Shown: positions 1 through 9,519, numbered from the stretch's first letter. The stretch: DNA of 64,000 nt from JAXHMB01 sp034521755 (GCA_034521755.1 JAXHMB010000004.1:620001-684000); one strand, 5' to 3'. Translations and numbers: made by a program. The notes: a model not told the origin generated them from the sequence alone.

Positions 1-293
1 TGGCCAAAAAAGATCTATTTCCTCCACAGCTTTCGGGTGGACAACAGCAGGTAGTAGGTGTGGCACGGGCATTGATTGGAAGCCCGAAGATAATATTAGC
101 CGATGAGCCAACCGGCAACCTTCATTCTGAGCAAAGCGAATATATCATGGAGCTATTTAAAAAGCTGAATGAAGAAGAGGGGGTCACTATAATTCAGGTA
201 ACACACTCTGAAAAAATGGCTGCTTACGGAAACCGCATCATTAATCTAAAAGATGGCGCTGTTGTTGAGGAAAATCCTTACGAAGAAGAGTAA
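1..293 (+). CDS. ABC transporter ATP-binding protein, MacB/LolD-like (3' part only)
   Basis: Open from the left window edge (first full codon at base 3), so the N-terminus with Walker A lies outside. The visible part has the ABC signature LSGGQQQ, then Walker B and D-loop ILADEPTGNL, and the switch histidine in VTHSEK. The order and the TGNLHSEQSEYI stretch are typical of the MacB/LolD/FtsE class, which energises FtsX-type permeases in lipoprotein release, antibiotic or peptide export. A 77-residue reading from GTG at 60 would start inside the domain and is not the true start. The partner permease is presumably upstream; the FtsX-type permease at 4052 is a candidate by family only. Substrate unknown. 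Confidence 0.9.
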   Translation, partial: AKKDLFPPQLSGGQQQVVGVARALIGSPKIILADEPTGNLHSEQSEYIMELFKKLNEEEGVTIIQVTHSEKMAAYGNRIINLKDGAVVEENPYEEE

Positions 294-301
294 AGGTAAA
301 G

Positions 302-670
302 ATGGTCAACTGGATTACGGCATTTTTCAAGTCAGAAAATAAGCCGGATGAATCATTTGACGTAGAAAGAGTCATTCAGCAAATCAAAGAAATAGAGGCA
401 AAGCAGGATATCCCGCTGGGTAAAAGAATTCACTCATCCAGTCATCTTAATTTTGACTTGTATTTGGATAGAGACATTACTAAAAATTATAGGATTACCG
501 TTTTTCTGGGTCGAAACCGAATCTATTCTTTTTCGATATTTGCCCAGTTGGGAGATTATTCTATTTTAGAAAAAGGATATAAACAGGTGGTTAGCTTTTT
601 GGAAGGTGATAGAGTTATAAAAGAGCTGCCTGACAATAAAATAGTTAAAGGCTTTTATTATGGCCATTAA
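302..670 (+). CDS. hypothetical protein, 122 aa
   Basis: Not recognised. It starts 8 bp after the ABC ATPase stop, on the same strand, so it is probably co-transcribed. There is no signal peptide or membrane segment. The N-terminal 45 residues are charged and probably helical; the middle (LNFDLYLDRD, then YRITVFLGRNRIYSFSIF) looks like beta strands, suggesting a small alpha/beta cytoplasmic fold. The next gene begins 12 bp downstream. No function can be assigned. Confidence 0.7.
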   Translation: MVNWITAFFKSENKPDESFDVERVIQQIKEIEAKQDIPLGKRIHSSSHLNFDLYLDRDITKNYRITVFLGRNRIYSFSIFAQLGDYSILEKGYKQVVSFLEGDRVIKELPDNKIVKGFYYGH

Positions 671-682
671 TAATTGGGTATT

Positions 683-2212
683 ATGAAAAAATTAGCAGTC
701 GTATTTCTAGCAATATTTGTCTCAGTACAGTCACTATACAGCCAGTCTGGATCGGTGGAAGCTGTTCGTGAATTTAGACAGCAGAACGAGCATCAAATCT
801 TATCAAACTATATGGAGTTTCTCAGGTTGCCTAATGTGGCTTCCGACCTGCCAAACATACAGCTCAATGCCAACTATCTGGTCAAAGAGTTTGAAAAGCG
901 CGGAGTGGAAATGGAGTTGCTTACGCTGCCGAATAAACCTGAGATGCCGCCCTATATCTACGGTGAGCTTAAGGCCCCTGATGCCGAAAGAACTATTATT
1001 ATTTATGTACACTACGACGGTCAGCCGGCTGATCCAAAAAACTGGACTCACGACCCATGGACGCCAACCCTTTATTCAGGTTCAATGCAACAGGATGGTA
1101 AACCCATAGATTTCCCGGAAGAAGGGGATGAGATAAATCCTGAATGGCGTATTTATGGCCGTTCAGCATCTGATGACAAAGTTCCTTTTCCCACTATACT
1201 TTCTGTTTTAGATGCTTTGCAGCAGTCGGATATTGCGCTTACTTCTAATCTGAAATTCTTTTTTGACGGGGAGGAAGAAACAGGCTCACCTCACGTTCGT
1301 GAAGTTCTTGAGCAATACAAAGAAAAGCTTGAAGGAGATCTATGGCTTTTTTTAGATGGACCCAAACACCAAAGTGGCAGACCACAGGTGGTTTTTGGCG
1401 TAAGGGGTGTTACTGGAATGGAGGTTACGGTTTATGGTCCGAATCGTCCGTTGCATAGCGGGCATTATGGTGGGTGGGCGCCGGTACCCGGACAAATGCT
1501 GGCTAATCTTTTAGCAAGCATGAAAAATGAAACTGGTGAAATATTAGTTGAAAATTTTAATGAGAATACGGCTCCTATTACGGAGGCTGACCGTAGAGCA
1601 TTTGCTACATTGCCCGATTACGACGATCAGATTCGAAAAGACCTGGGTTTAACGTGGACTGAATTTCAAGACCGCTCAATTATAGAAAGCTATATGTATC
1701 CTACACTAACCATACGAGGCTTTAAAAGTGGCAATGTAGGAGACTTGGCCAGAAATGTGATTCCAACACAAGCTGTTGCATCACTTGGAATACGATTGGC
1801 TAAAGGCAATGACTCTGAGAAAATGAAAGATAAAGTGGAAGCGCATATTCAAAAACAGGATTACCATATTGTTAGAGAAGATCCGGACTTGGAAACAAGG
1901 CTCAAGCATGATAAAATTGCCAAGGTCACAAGAGGTGGAGGCTACCCGGCCGTGCGCACTCCCATTGATAATCCAATGGCGCAGCAAGTGGTGAAAGCGG
2001 TAAATAATGCTACGGATGAAGATATCATTCTTTATCCAACGTTTGGCGGTTCCCTGCCGCTGTTTCATTTTGAGGAGGTACTTCAAACTCCGATAGTAAT
2101 TGTGCCTATTGCCAACCATGATAATAACCAGCATGCACCTGATGAGAATATCCGCATAGGTAATATCTGGTATGGTATGGATATTTATGCTGAAATATTT
2201 ACCATGGAGTAG
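683..2212 (+). CDS. secreted M20 family metallodipeptidase
   Basis: The 509-residue protein resembles M20 (CNDP/PepV-like) dipeptidases, two-zinc enzymes that cleave dipeptides. The chosen ATG at 683 gives a clean signal peptide (MKKLAVVFLAIFVSVQS then LYSQ); an in-frame TTG at 674 would add three residues. Zinc-site motifs are in order: the HxD in VHYDGQPAD near residue 110, an aspartate in GRSASDDKVP near 165, the glutamate pair in FFDGEEETGSPH near 200, and the late histidine in PIANHDNNQHAP near 490. The dimerisation or lid domain falls between them. It likely acts in the periplasm. Its close spacing to the upstream small gene and the DUF3052 gene 3 bp downstream suggests one transcript. 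Confidence 0.9.
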   Translation: MKKLAVVFLAIFVSVQSLYSQSGSVEAVREFRQQNEHQILSNYMEFLRLPNVASDLPNIQLNANYLVKEFEKRGVEMELLTLPNKPEMPPYIYGELKAPDAERTIIIYVHYDGQPADPKNWTHDPWTPTLYSGSMQQDGKPIDFPEEGDEINPEWRIYGRSASDDKVPFPTILSVLDALQQSDIALTSNLKFFFDGEEETGSPHVREVLEQYKEKLEGDLWLFLDGPKHQSGRPQVVFGVRGVTGMEVTVYGPNRPLHSGHYGGWAPVPGQMLANLLASMKNETGEILVENFNENTAPITEADRRAFATLPDYDDQIRKDLGLTWTEFQDRSIIESYMYPTLTIRGFKSGNVGDLARNVIPTQAVASLGIRLAKGNDSEKMKDKVEAHIQKQDYHIVREDPDLETRLKHDKIAKVTRGGGYPAVRTPIDNPMAQQVVKAVNNATDEDIILYPTFGGSLPLFHFEEVLQTPIVIVPIANHDNNQHAPDENIRIGNIWYGMDIYAEIFTME

Positions 2213-2215
2213 TTT

Positions 2216-2625
2216 ATGTCAGCCGGCTATTCCAAAACACCACTGCTTAAAAAGCTGGGTATCAAACCTGGATATACTATCCTGCCGGTGAATGTTCCAA
2301 AGCATTATTTTAAGCTGCTGGGTGACTTGCCGGAAGAAACTGAGATCGTGAGTTTAAATTACGATCAGCCTGTCGATTTTATTCATGCCTTTGCTGAAAA
2401 CGAAAAGGACCTGTATAACTTTCTGCCTTCGCTAAAAAAAAGCTGGCCAAAGATGGAGCCTTCTGGGTGTCGTGGATTAAGGGATCGTCAAAACTAAAGA
2501 CGGATATTAATGGGAATGATGTTCGCAAGCTGGGACTGGAGATAGGCCTGGTGGATGTGAAGGTCTGCGCGGTGGATGAAGATTGGTCCGGACTCAAATT
2601 TATGTATCGAAAAGAAGATCGTTAG
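2216..2625 (+). pseudogene. DUF3052 family protein, frameshifted at an A8 run
   Basis: The first frame (2216 to 2497) encodes a DUF3052-like start (YSKTPLLKKLGIKPG, then VDFIHAF). At the run of eight A residues, 2434-2441, the family sequence continues in the -1 frame: KKLAKDGAFWVSWIKGSS, then LVDVKVCAVDEDWSGLKFMY, ending at TAG 2623-2625. One more A would restore a single frame of about 136 residues, the usual family length. Either the gene lost one A, or the base was lost in sequencing, or RNA polymerase slippage restores the frame. The family is small, cytoplasmic and functionally uncharacterised. The start is 3 bp after the M20 peptidase stop. Confidence 0.8.
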
Positions 2626-2664
2626 CCTGTTCAGTAGCCCAACTACGACAGCAGATTACTGATT

Positions 2665-2792
2665 GAGACCTTTGAAAAACCTTACTGTCATCGCGAACGA
2701 AGTGTGGCGATCTCCTTTTAGGAACTTTGATCGGGAGATCGTTTCTCAAGCTCGCAATGACAAGCTCTATTTTTGGGTTTTGCAAAGGTCTC
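2665..2792. repeat. 128-bp dispersed element with terminal inverted repeats, copy 1
   Basis: The left end GAGACCTTTGAAAAACC is mirrored at the right end by GGTTTTGCAAAGGTCTC. Inside is a second inverted pair (TGTCATCGCGA near the left, CTCGCAATGACA near the right) of the REP type. A copy of equal length lies at 38050-38177 with about eight differences by eye. It has no coding capacity worth noting and lies between the DUF3052 gene and the serine hydrolase. It resembles a MITE or REP/BIME unit; which enzyme moves it is unknown. Confidence 0.85.
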
Positions 2793-2887
2793 TGATTATA
2801 ATTCTGATTGGGAACTCTATCATATTGGATCACCTTCAAATAGTATAATTCCAATAACATTTAAACATAAAACAGTTCACTGAATTT

Positions 2888-3907
2888 GTGCTGAAAAAAG
2901 TCCTGATATTTTTCTTTTCAATTTGGGTATATGTTTTGGGATTGTATATCCAATCTGTGGCAAAGGCTCCTGCCGACAGCCTGTCTCTTGAGGCTATCGT
3001 GACCCGTGCTTCTTCAATCAATTCTGTTACCAGTCTGCTGATTCAAAAGGATGGGAAACTTTTGGCTGAGCATTATTTGGGGAGGCTTAATAAAAATGAA
3101 ACCACCAATATCAAATCAGCCTCAAAGAGCATTATTTCATTGCTTGTTGGTATTGCAATAAATCGAGGGGATATTGAAAGTGTAGATGAGCCTATCGCCC
3201 AGTATTTTGAAGAATATTTTAAAGAGAACCCTAATCCTGAAAAAGAAAAAATTACCATTAAAGACCTGCTCACCATGCGTTCGGGATTGGAAACCACAAG
3301 CTTTCATAATTATGGAAGATGGGTGGTAAGTGAGAACTGGGTTAAGTTTGCTCTTGAGCAGCCTATGGAGGCAAAACCCGGTGGGGATATGGTTTACAGT
3401 ACGGGAACTTCACATTTATTATCGGTGATACTGACCAAGGCAACAGGTATGAGTACCAAAGCTTTTGCTGAAAAACATTTATTTGAGCCTTTGAATATAC
3501 AGGTTGGCGGTTGGGATCGTGATCCCCAGGGATACTACATGGGTGGCAACAATATGGCATTGCGTCCGGCAGACATGCTAAAGCTTGGACAGATGGTTTT
3601 GAGTGGAGGTACCTACAAAGGGCAAAGAATTGTGCCTGAACAATGGCTCAATGACTCTTTCCAAACCTATACCCGAAGCAATTACAATCCTTACGATTAT
3701 GGGTACATGTGGTGGGAGAAGCCGGTGGGCCAATTTAAGGTTCACTTCGCCTGGGGCTACGGCGGGCAGTATATTTTTATTGTCCCGTCATTGGATGCCG
3801 TCATCGTGCTTACCGGCAACCTTCAGAATGCCAGCCAATCCCGGTCATATAAAGATCCTGTTTTTGACCTTCTGCGGGAAGAAGTCTTGCCCTTTCTTGA
3901 AAGCTAA
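2888..3907 (+). CDS. serine hydrolase, beta-lactamase/class C PBP-like
   Basis: 339 residues with a GTG start at 2888, followed by an N-terminal hydrophobic signal (VLIFFFSIWVYVLGLYIQ), so exported. The active-site SxxK is in IKSASKSIISLL, the second motif is the Tyr-Ser pair in VYSTGTSHLL, and the HxG-like third motif is probably WGYGGQYIF near the end. The family (AmpC/esterase/DD-peptidase fold) covers esterases, peptidases and lactamases; the substrate cannot be told. A monocistronic position between a repeat element and the permease at 4052 is likely. Confidence 0.88.
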   Translation: MLKKVLIFFFSIWVYVLGLYIQSVAKAPADSLSLEAIVTRASSINSVTSLLIQKDGKLLAEHYLGRLNKNETTNIKSASKSIISLLVGIAINRGDIESVDEPIAQYFEEYFKENPNPEKEKITIKDLLTMRSGLETTSFHNYGRWVVSENWVKFALEQPMEAKPGGDMVYSTGTSHLLSVILTKATGMSTKAFAEKHLFEPLNIQVGGWDRDPQGYYMGGNNMALRPADMLKLGQMVLSGGTYKGQRIVPEQWLNDSFQTYTRSNYNPYDYGYMWWEKPVGQFKVHFAWGYGGQYIFIVPSLDAVIVLTGNLQNASQSRSYKDPVFDLLREEVLPFLES

Positions 3908-4051
3908 AAGAGTTTCCAAACATTAGATCTTTCTAATGTTTGTATGTTGATTGTAACAAGTCGGTCTTAAAATACTCTTTCTCTTATAGGCAAGCCCATC
4001 AAAAGAGCTTCAGCTACGTGATTAGAATGAGAGTTTTAACAGGGGTATTAG

Positions 4052-6517
4052 ATGATCAGAAATTTTGTGAAGGTTGCTATGCGCAACCTCAAGAAACGAA
4101 AAGCATATGCATTTATAAATATTGTTGGCCTTTCTATTGGAATTGCCTGTTGTATTATTATCAGCCTATATATTTTAAATCAACTCAGCTACGATGATTT
4201 TAACACCAATGCTGAAAAAATTTATCGGCTGAAGCAAACATCTATTTCTCCCACCAAAACAGAAGAAGGTTCAACCACCCCCTATAAGGCGGGGCCATCA
4301 CTGCAAGCAGAGTATCCCAATATTGTTAAAAACTTTGTGCGGTTTTACGATCTGGATGAAGAGGCACATACGCTGTTGGATCGAGAGACGAAGAATTCTT
4401 TCAGAGTATCCAACTTGTACTTTACAGACTCTACTTTTTTTGAAGTATTTAGCGGAAAGCTGATCAGGGGAAATCCCGACGAAGTTCTTGACAACCCGCT
4501 CTCTATTGTCATTACCAAGGAAAAAGCTAAAATCTACTTTGGAGATGAAGATCCGATTGGCAAAACGTTGAGCCTGAACGGTATTAAAAGCATGGCTATG
4601 GAAATAACCGGTATCATGGAACCCTGGCCGGAAGAATCACATATGAAATTCGATGTATTAGCTTCATTCTCAAGCCTGGATGTGCTTTATCGCCGCACCC
4701 CTGAATACAATGAATCGTGGTTCGCTAATCCGATTTGGACCTACCTGGAATTGCATGAGGATGCATCCGTTCAGGAACTGAAAGATCAGCTCCCTGCGTT
4801 TGCTGATAAGTATTATCATTCCGCTGATCGCCCCGAAACAGAAACAGTAGAACTGGGATTGCAGCCACTGACTGATATTTACCTGCATTCAGATTTGGAT
4901 TCAGAGATGAATCCCAACGGCTCTATTTTTTATATTTATCTCCTTTCTATAGTTGCAGGGTTCATCCTCATCATCGCGTGTATTAACTTTATGAACCTGG
5001 CTACAGCACGATCTGCAGAACGAGGCAGCGAAGTAGGTATAAGAAAAGTCTTAGGCGCTAACAGAGAACAGTTGTTTGCTCAGTTTATGGGTGAATCTAT
5101 CTTAATGAGTTTTGCAGCGATGGTGTTGGCTGTACTTCTGGTCTATCTGGTGCTCCCCTATTTTAACAGCTTTACAGGTAAAGAGCTGGCTTTTGATTTA
5201 TTGCAAAATACATATCTGTTTTTTGGTTTGATCGGGCTATTCATTTTTGTAGGTATTATTGCCGGGATATATCCCGCCGTGGTGCTTTCGGGATTTCAGC
5301 CTGTTAATATTTTAAAAGGAAATTTTGTGAAGGGATCTTCAGGCGTTGTTTTTAGAAAAGCATTGGTAACCTTCCAGTTTATGCTTTCTGCGTTACTTAT
5401 TGTCGGTACTGCTATATTATATATGCAGCTTCAGCATATGCAAACTAAAAAGCTTGGTTTTGATAAAGAGCGCATCGTGCTTCTGCCGATGAATCAGAAT
5501 TTAACGGCCTGGTATTTTGATCAATTTAAAGAACAAGTACTGAGCCATTCAGCGATTACATCGGTAACGGCCACTAGTAAAATTCTGGGTTCCGAAAAGC
5601 AAACCTATACGCCCTACAGCCCGGCCAGTCTGCCGGAAGGAGAGGTAAGTTCCATCATGACCATGCGAGTCGCTCATGACTTTATGGAGACCTATAGCAT
5701 CGATATTTTAGCAGGAAGAAGCTTTTCAAGAGAGTATCCCTCCGATAAAGATGAAGCTATTCTGGTGAACCGAGCTATGCTGGATCTGCTGGAGCTTGAG
5801 AATCCCGACGAAGCCGTTGGAGAAATTTTTTATTTCAAACGCGGAGAAGAAGATCAGAAAAGTTATCGGGTGATAGGTGTTACAGAAGATTTTCACTATA
5901 CCTCCATTAAAAAAGAGATAGATCCACTGGTGATGCCCCTTTCAGAGGGAACTCGCCCTATTGTAGGCAGCATGAGCAATGCCGTGGTAAAAATAGCACC
6001 GGGTGGCATACAAAGTGCGCTTAGTCACCTTGAAAAAGTATGGGCCGAAATAAATCCTATTGACCCGTTTGAATATTCATTTCATGATGAAGAACTGGCG
6101 AAAATATATGCTCCTGAAATGCAGATGAGTAAAGTGTATACAGCTTTTTCAATTTTATGTATCATCATTGCCTGTCTTGGACTTTTTGGACTAGCTTCTT
6201 TTACTGCAACAAAACGAACCAAAGAGATTGGTATCAGAAAGGCACTGGGTGCTTCGGTGTCCGGTCTTATGGTACTTTTGTCTAAAGAGTATGTAAAACT
6301 GGTACTGCTTGCTAATATCATTGCGTGGCCTATAATCTATTATTTTATGAGCCAGTGGCTGCAGAGTTTTCCCAGTCGTATTACACTTGGCTGGAATCTT
6401 GTTCTGGTCTTTCTTGGTTCAGCATTGATAAGTATCATCATTTGTGTACTTACTGTAAGTTACCAATCCGTTAAGGCTGCGCTCATCAATCCGGTACATA
6501 GTTTGCGGCAGGAGTAA
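4052..6517 (+). CDS. FtsX/MacB-family ABC transporter permease
   Basis: The 821-residue protein has a short cytoplasmic N-terminus rich in Lys/Arg (VAMRNLKKRKAYAF), a first membrane helix, then a large extracytoplasmic MacB periplasmic core domain (about residues 45-285). Three membrane helices follow (FtsX domain, about 290-430), a second extracytoplasmic domain, and three more helices at the C-terminus (about 690-815). The duplicated FtsX motif RSAERGSEVGIRKVLGA and TKRTKEIGIRKALGA marks both halves. This architecture is common in Bacteroidota, which often carry several paralogues. It needs an ATPase such as the one at the left window edge. Substrate unknown. Confidence 0.92.
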   Translation: MIRNFVKVAMRNLKKRKAYAFINIVGLSIGIACCIIISLYILNQLSYDDFNTNAEKIYRLKQTSISPTKTEEGSTTPYKAGPSLQAEYPNIVKNFVRFYDLDEEAHTLLDRETKNSFRVSNLYFTDSTFFEVFSGKLIRGNPDEVLDNPLSIVITKEKAKIYFGDEDPIGKTLSLNGIKSMAMEITGIMEPWPEESHMKFDVLASFSSLDVLYRRTPEYNESWFANPIWTYLELHEDASVQELKDQLPAFADKYYHSADRPETETVELGLQPLTDIYLHSDLDSEMNPNGSIFYIYLLSIVAGFILIIACINFMNLATARSAERGSEVGIRKVLGANREQLFAQFMGESILMSFAAMVLAVLLVYLVLPYFNSFTGKELAFDLLQNTYLFFGLIGLFIFVGIIAGIYPAVVLSGFQPVNILKGNFVKGSSGVVFRKALVTFQFMLSALLIVGTAILYMQLQHMQTKKLGFDKERIVLLPMNQNLTAWYFDQFKEQVLSHSAITSVTATSKILGSEKQTYTPYSPASLPEGEVSSIMTMRVAHDFMETYSIDILAGRSFSREYPSDKDEAILVNRAMLDLLELENPDEAVGEIFYFKRGEEDQKSYRVIGVTEDFHYTSIKKEIDPLVMPLSEGTRPIVGSMSNAVVKIAPGGIQSALSHLEKVWAEINPIDPFEYSFHDEELAKIYAPEMQMSKVYTAFSILCIIIACLGLFGLASFTATKRTKEIGIRKALGASVSGLMVLLSKEYVKLVLLANIIAWPIIYYFMSQWLQSFPSRITLGWNLVLVFLGSALISIIICVLTVSYQSVKAALINPVHSLRQE

Positions 6518-6541
6518 GTCGGGTTCATTTATCCATTACTT

Positions 6542-6569
6542 TTGTAATATTATATTGAGGCTATATTTT
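6542..6569 (+). promoter_or_regulatory. possible housekeeping promoter of the M61 peptidase gene
   Basis: TTG at 6542-6544, then 17 bp, then TATATTTT at 6562, about 33 bp before the ATG at 6602. This is close to the Bacteroidota sigma-A pattern (TTG near -33, TAnnTTTG near -7). The fit is loose and no transcript start is known. Confidence 0.35.
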
Positions 6570-6601
6570 AGCTGAGTCAATACTATTAGAATTCCACCGG
6601 T

Positions 6602-8452
6602 ATGAATAAAACAGCACTTTCCTTTTTAATCATTGGTACTTTTTTGAGCGGATGTCTTCAACAAAAAGTAGATAAAGAAGACATCCGGTATGATATTTCT
6701 TTCCCGAATGCAGAACATAATGAAGCAGAGATTACATTAACTTTATCGGATTTGGATCCGGTTCCTGTGCAATTTTCGATGAGCCGTACATCTCCCGGCC
6801 GGTATGCTTTGCACGAGTTTGCCAAGAATGTCTATAACGTAGTGGCAACAGATAGTGAAGGGGACACGTTGGAGGTGCATCGTCCCAACCTGCATAACTG
6901 GATTGTAAATGGGCACGATGGTGTTATACATTTTAACTATACACTTTATGCCGATCATGCCGATGGTACTTATTCGGGGGTAAATCGCGAGCATGCGCAC
7001 CTGAATATTCCTGCTTCACTTATTTGGGCACAGGGGTTAAATGATCAGCCAATAACAGTAAAGTTTCATCCTCCGCAAGGCAGCAACTGGAGGGTAGCTA
7101 CACAGCTTAAGCCAACAGATGAGCCCTATACTTTTACGACACCGGGGTTTTATTATCTGATGGACAGTCCGACAGAACTCAGTGATTTCGATCTGAGGGA
7201 GTGGCAGGTAGCGGATGATACAACTCAGTACACTATCCGATTGGCGGTGCACCATAACGGAAGCGAGGAATCGCTGGATAATTATATCGGTATGGCCAAA
7301 AAGGTTGTGGCCGAACAAATTGCGGTTTATGGGGAGCCGCCGGCTTATGATTATGGCACCTATACTTTTATCGCTGATTATCTTCCGTATGTGTTTGGTG
7401 ATGGCATGGAACACAGAAATTCCACTATTCTTACCAGCACAAGATCTCTCGAGGATAATGCCCTGCGCAATTTGTATACACTATCACATGAATATTTTCA
7501 TGGCTGGAATGTAGAGCGTATTCGTCCCAAGACGCTGGAACCGTTTAATTTTTTGGAGGCAAATGTTTCAGATGCACTCTGGTTTGCCGAAGGATTTACC
7601 AGCTATTATGACGATTTAATCATCCGCCGTACAGGATTGCTAACGGATAAAGAATATGCCCGGGGATGGGGCGGTACGTTAAACTATGTGCTGAATTCTA
7701 CAGGGAGCAATTATTACAGTCCGGCTGAAATGAGTATGCAGGCTCCTTTTGTTGATGCGGCCACTTCGGTAGACCAGCAGAATAAATCAAATACGTTTAT
7801 ATCTTACTATTCTTGGGGAGCAGTGCTCGGTTTGGGGCTTGACTTGATGCTCCGGTCTGAGTTCGAAGATGTAACCTTGGATGATTATATGCGCAGGGTC
7901 TGGCAAAAATATGGTACAACTGAAATGCCATATACATTAGGAGATTTGCAGTTGACCCTTGCGGAAGTTACAGACAGTACTGAATTCGCTGATGCTTTTT
8001 TTCAAAAGCATGTGCATGATTCTCAAATGCCGGACCTAAAGCCTTTATTAGCTAATGCAGGATTTCACCTGCGAAAAGAAAATCCCGGTCAGGCAATAAT
8101 GAGTTTTGGTGGAAATAAAGTAAGTTTTGAATCTGGTGAAGCTACTATATCGGAGAATACAGTTGTTGGAAGTCCACTATATAAAGCCGGAGCAGACCGC
8201 GGAGATATTTTGCTTTCGCTTGATGGACGCCCAATAAATAATGCACGCGATATTCAGCGAATACTGGCATCCAAAAAGCCCGGAGATGTTATTTCTATCA
8301 GTTATGAATCACTGGGTGAGATCTATGAGAAAACCATGATTCTGACAGAGGATCCTACTTTGGAAGTAGTGCCTTTTGAAGAAATAGATATGCCGCTCAC
8401 CGATGAGGCTAAATCTTTTCGTGAAAGCTGGCTGGAAAGCAAGGTGGAATGA
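6602..8452 (+). CDS. M61 family metallopeptidase lipoprotein with C-terminal PDZ domain
   Basis: 616 residues. The N-terminus has a lipoprotein signal ending in LSGC (Cys18), so it is probably anchored to a membrane. An N-terminal beta domain is followed by the gluzincin core: HEYFH near residue 296 with the third zinc ligand in LWFAEGFTSYYDD about 30 residues later. A PDZ-like domain (PLYKAGADRGDILLSLDGRPI) lies near 530-570. This order matches M61 glycyl aminopeptidases. Role: peptide trimming in the cell envelope. The gene stands alone; the next reading frame is a decayed fragment. Confidence 0.93.
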   Translation: MNKTALSFLIIGTFLSGCLQQKVDKEDIRYDISFPNAEHNEAEITLTLSDLDPVPVQFSMSRTSPGRYALHEFAKNVYNVVATDSEGDTLEVHRPNLHNWIVNGHDGVIHFNYTLYADHADGTYSGVNREHAHLNIPASLIWAQGLNDQPITVKFHPPQGSNWRVATQLKPTDEPYTFTTPGFYYLMDSPTELSDFDLREWQVADDTTQYTIRLAVHHNGSEESLDNYIGMAKKVVAEQIAVYGEPPAYDYGTYTFIADYLPYVFGDGMEHRNSTILTSTRSLEDNALRNLYTLSHEYFHGWNVERIRPKTLEPFNFLEANVSDALWFAEGFTSYYDDLIIRRTGLLTDKEYARGWGGTLNYVLNSTGSNYYSPAEMSMQAPFVDAATSVDQQNKSNTFISYYSWGAVLGLGLDLMLRSEFEDVTLDDYMRRVWQKYGTTEMPYTLGDLQLTLAEVTDSTEFADAFFQKHVHDSQMPDLKPLLANAGFHLRKENPGQAIMSFGGNKVSFESGEATISENTVVGSPLYKAGADRGDILLSLDGRPINNARDIQRILASKKPGDVISISYESLGEIYEKTMILTEDPTLEVVPFEEIDMPLTDEAKSFRESWLESKVE

Positions 8453-8456
8453 GATA

Positions 8457-8591
8457 CTTCTTTTTTCCAAATACATCAACGAATATTTTCCCAAATCAAA
8501 GTGGGCTGCAAAAGTTGTGTACACATTGCATGGTATTCATCATGAGCACCCGCGGGATAAAGAACGTCTGATAATGTCATCCGAAAAGTAA
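8457..8591 (+). pseudogene. fatty acid hydroxylase (sterol desaturase superfamily) remnant
   Basis: About 44 codons directly after the M61 stop, in another frame and without a plausible start of their own. The peptide contains KYINEYFPKSKWAAKV and then LHGIHHEHPRDKERLIM, matching the histidine-rich HGxHHxxPxDxxRL motif of FA2H-type fatty acid 2-hydroxylases. The two flanking parts of the family (membrane helices and other His clusters) are missing, and a TAA follows at 8589. I read it as an internal scrap of a deleted gene, not a functional protein. Confidence 0.65.
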
Positions 8592-8652
8592 ACGATTTAA
8601 GCTTCAAAAATCGTTATCCAAATAATTCAGCCAGGTTTAGTACATTTAATAA

Positions 8653-9519
8653 ATGGCCATTACAAAATACCATATCGGTTGTACGGTTTGGAGCTTAAAT
8701 GACTGGGTAGGCACGTTCTTTCGGGATGATGCCAAACAGCATCAATTCTTATCGCAATATGCTTCTGTATTTAACTCCGTAGAAGGCAACACTACTTTTT
8801 ATAATGTGCCCGGGAAAGACACCATTCGTAAATGGGATGAGCAAACCCCCGATGGGTTTAAGTTTTGTTTCAAGTTCCATCAGTCTATTACGCACGAAAA
8901 AAGATTGCACGATGTTGAAGATGAGGTGCTGGAATTTCTGGAAACGTTCGATTTTATCGCCAATAAATTGGGTCCATTTCATATTCAGCTGCCTCCGAAC
9001 TTTTCTCCTGATGAGTTTGAACGTATTGAGGAAATGGTAGCCTTTTTACCCAGTGCTTACAGTTATGCGCTGGAAGTACGTCACTTGGACTTTTTTGACC
9101 ACGGGAAAAAAGAAAATCGCCTGAACCGCCTGTTGCATAGCTACAATATTGATCGCGTTATCTTTGATACGCGGAAGCTGCATGCCATGAATGTAGATGA
9201 CCCCACCATCAAAGAAGCCCAGCAAAAAAAGCCTAAAGTGCCGGTACGCTTTGATACCACGGGTACACGGCCTTTTATCCGTTTTGTAGGCGCCAATGAT
9301 GCGCTTAATAACGAGCCCTATCTTAAAGAATGGGCCATTGTCATTGCCGATTGGATTAAAGAGGGGAAGCATCCCTACATTTTTACGCATTCGCCGGATA
9401 AGAAAAGCCAACCAGCTATTGCTCGAAAGTTTCATCAGCTTCTATCAGGACTTATTGAGATGAACCCTATGTCGGCTTGGCCTATTGAGCGACAAGACGA
9501 GCAGCTGGACCTGTTTTGA
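8653..9519 (+). CDS. DUF72 domain-containing protein (YecE-like)
   Basis: 288 residues with ATG at 8653. The start region YHIGCTVWSLNDWVGTFF and the motifs NSVEGNTTFYNVP, WDEQTPDGFKFCFKFHQSITH and the late HSPDKKSQPAIARKFH fit the DUF72 family, a TIM-barrel fold of unknown activity found widely in bacteria and archaea. No signal peptide. It lies alone between the fatty-acid hydroxylase scrap and prfC. Confidence 0.88.
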   Translation: MAITKYHIGCTVWSLNDWVGTFFRDDAKQHQFLSQYASVFNSVEGNTTFYNVPGKDTIRKWDEQTPDGFKFCFKFHQSITHEKRLHDVEDEVLEFLETFDFIANKLGPFHIQLPPNFSPDEFERIEEMVAFLPSAYSYALEVRHLDFFDHGKKENRLNRLLHSYNIDRVIFDTRKLHAMNVDDPTIKEAQQKKPKVPVRFDTTGTRPFIRFVGANDALNNEPYLKEWAIVIADWIKEGKHPYIFTHSPDKKSQPAIARKFHQLLSGLIEMNPMSAWPIERQDEQLDLF

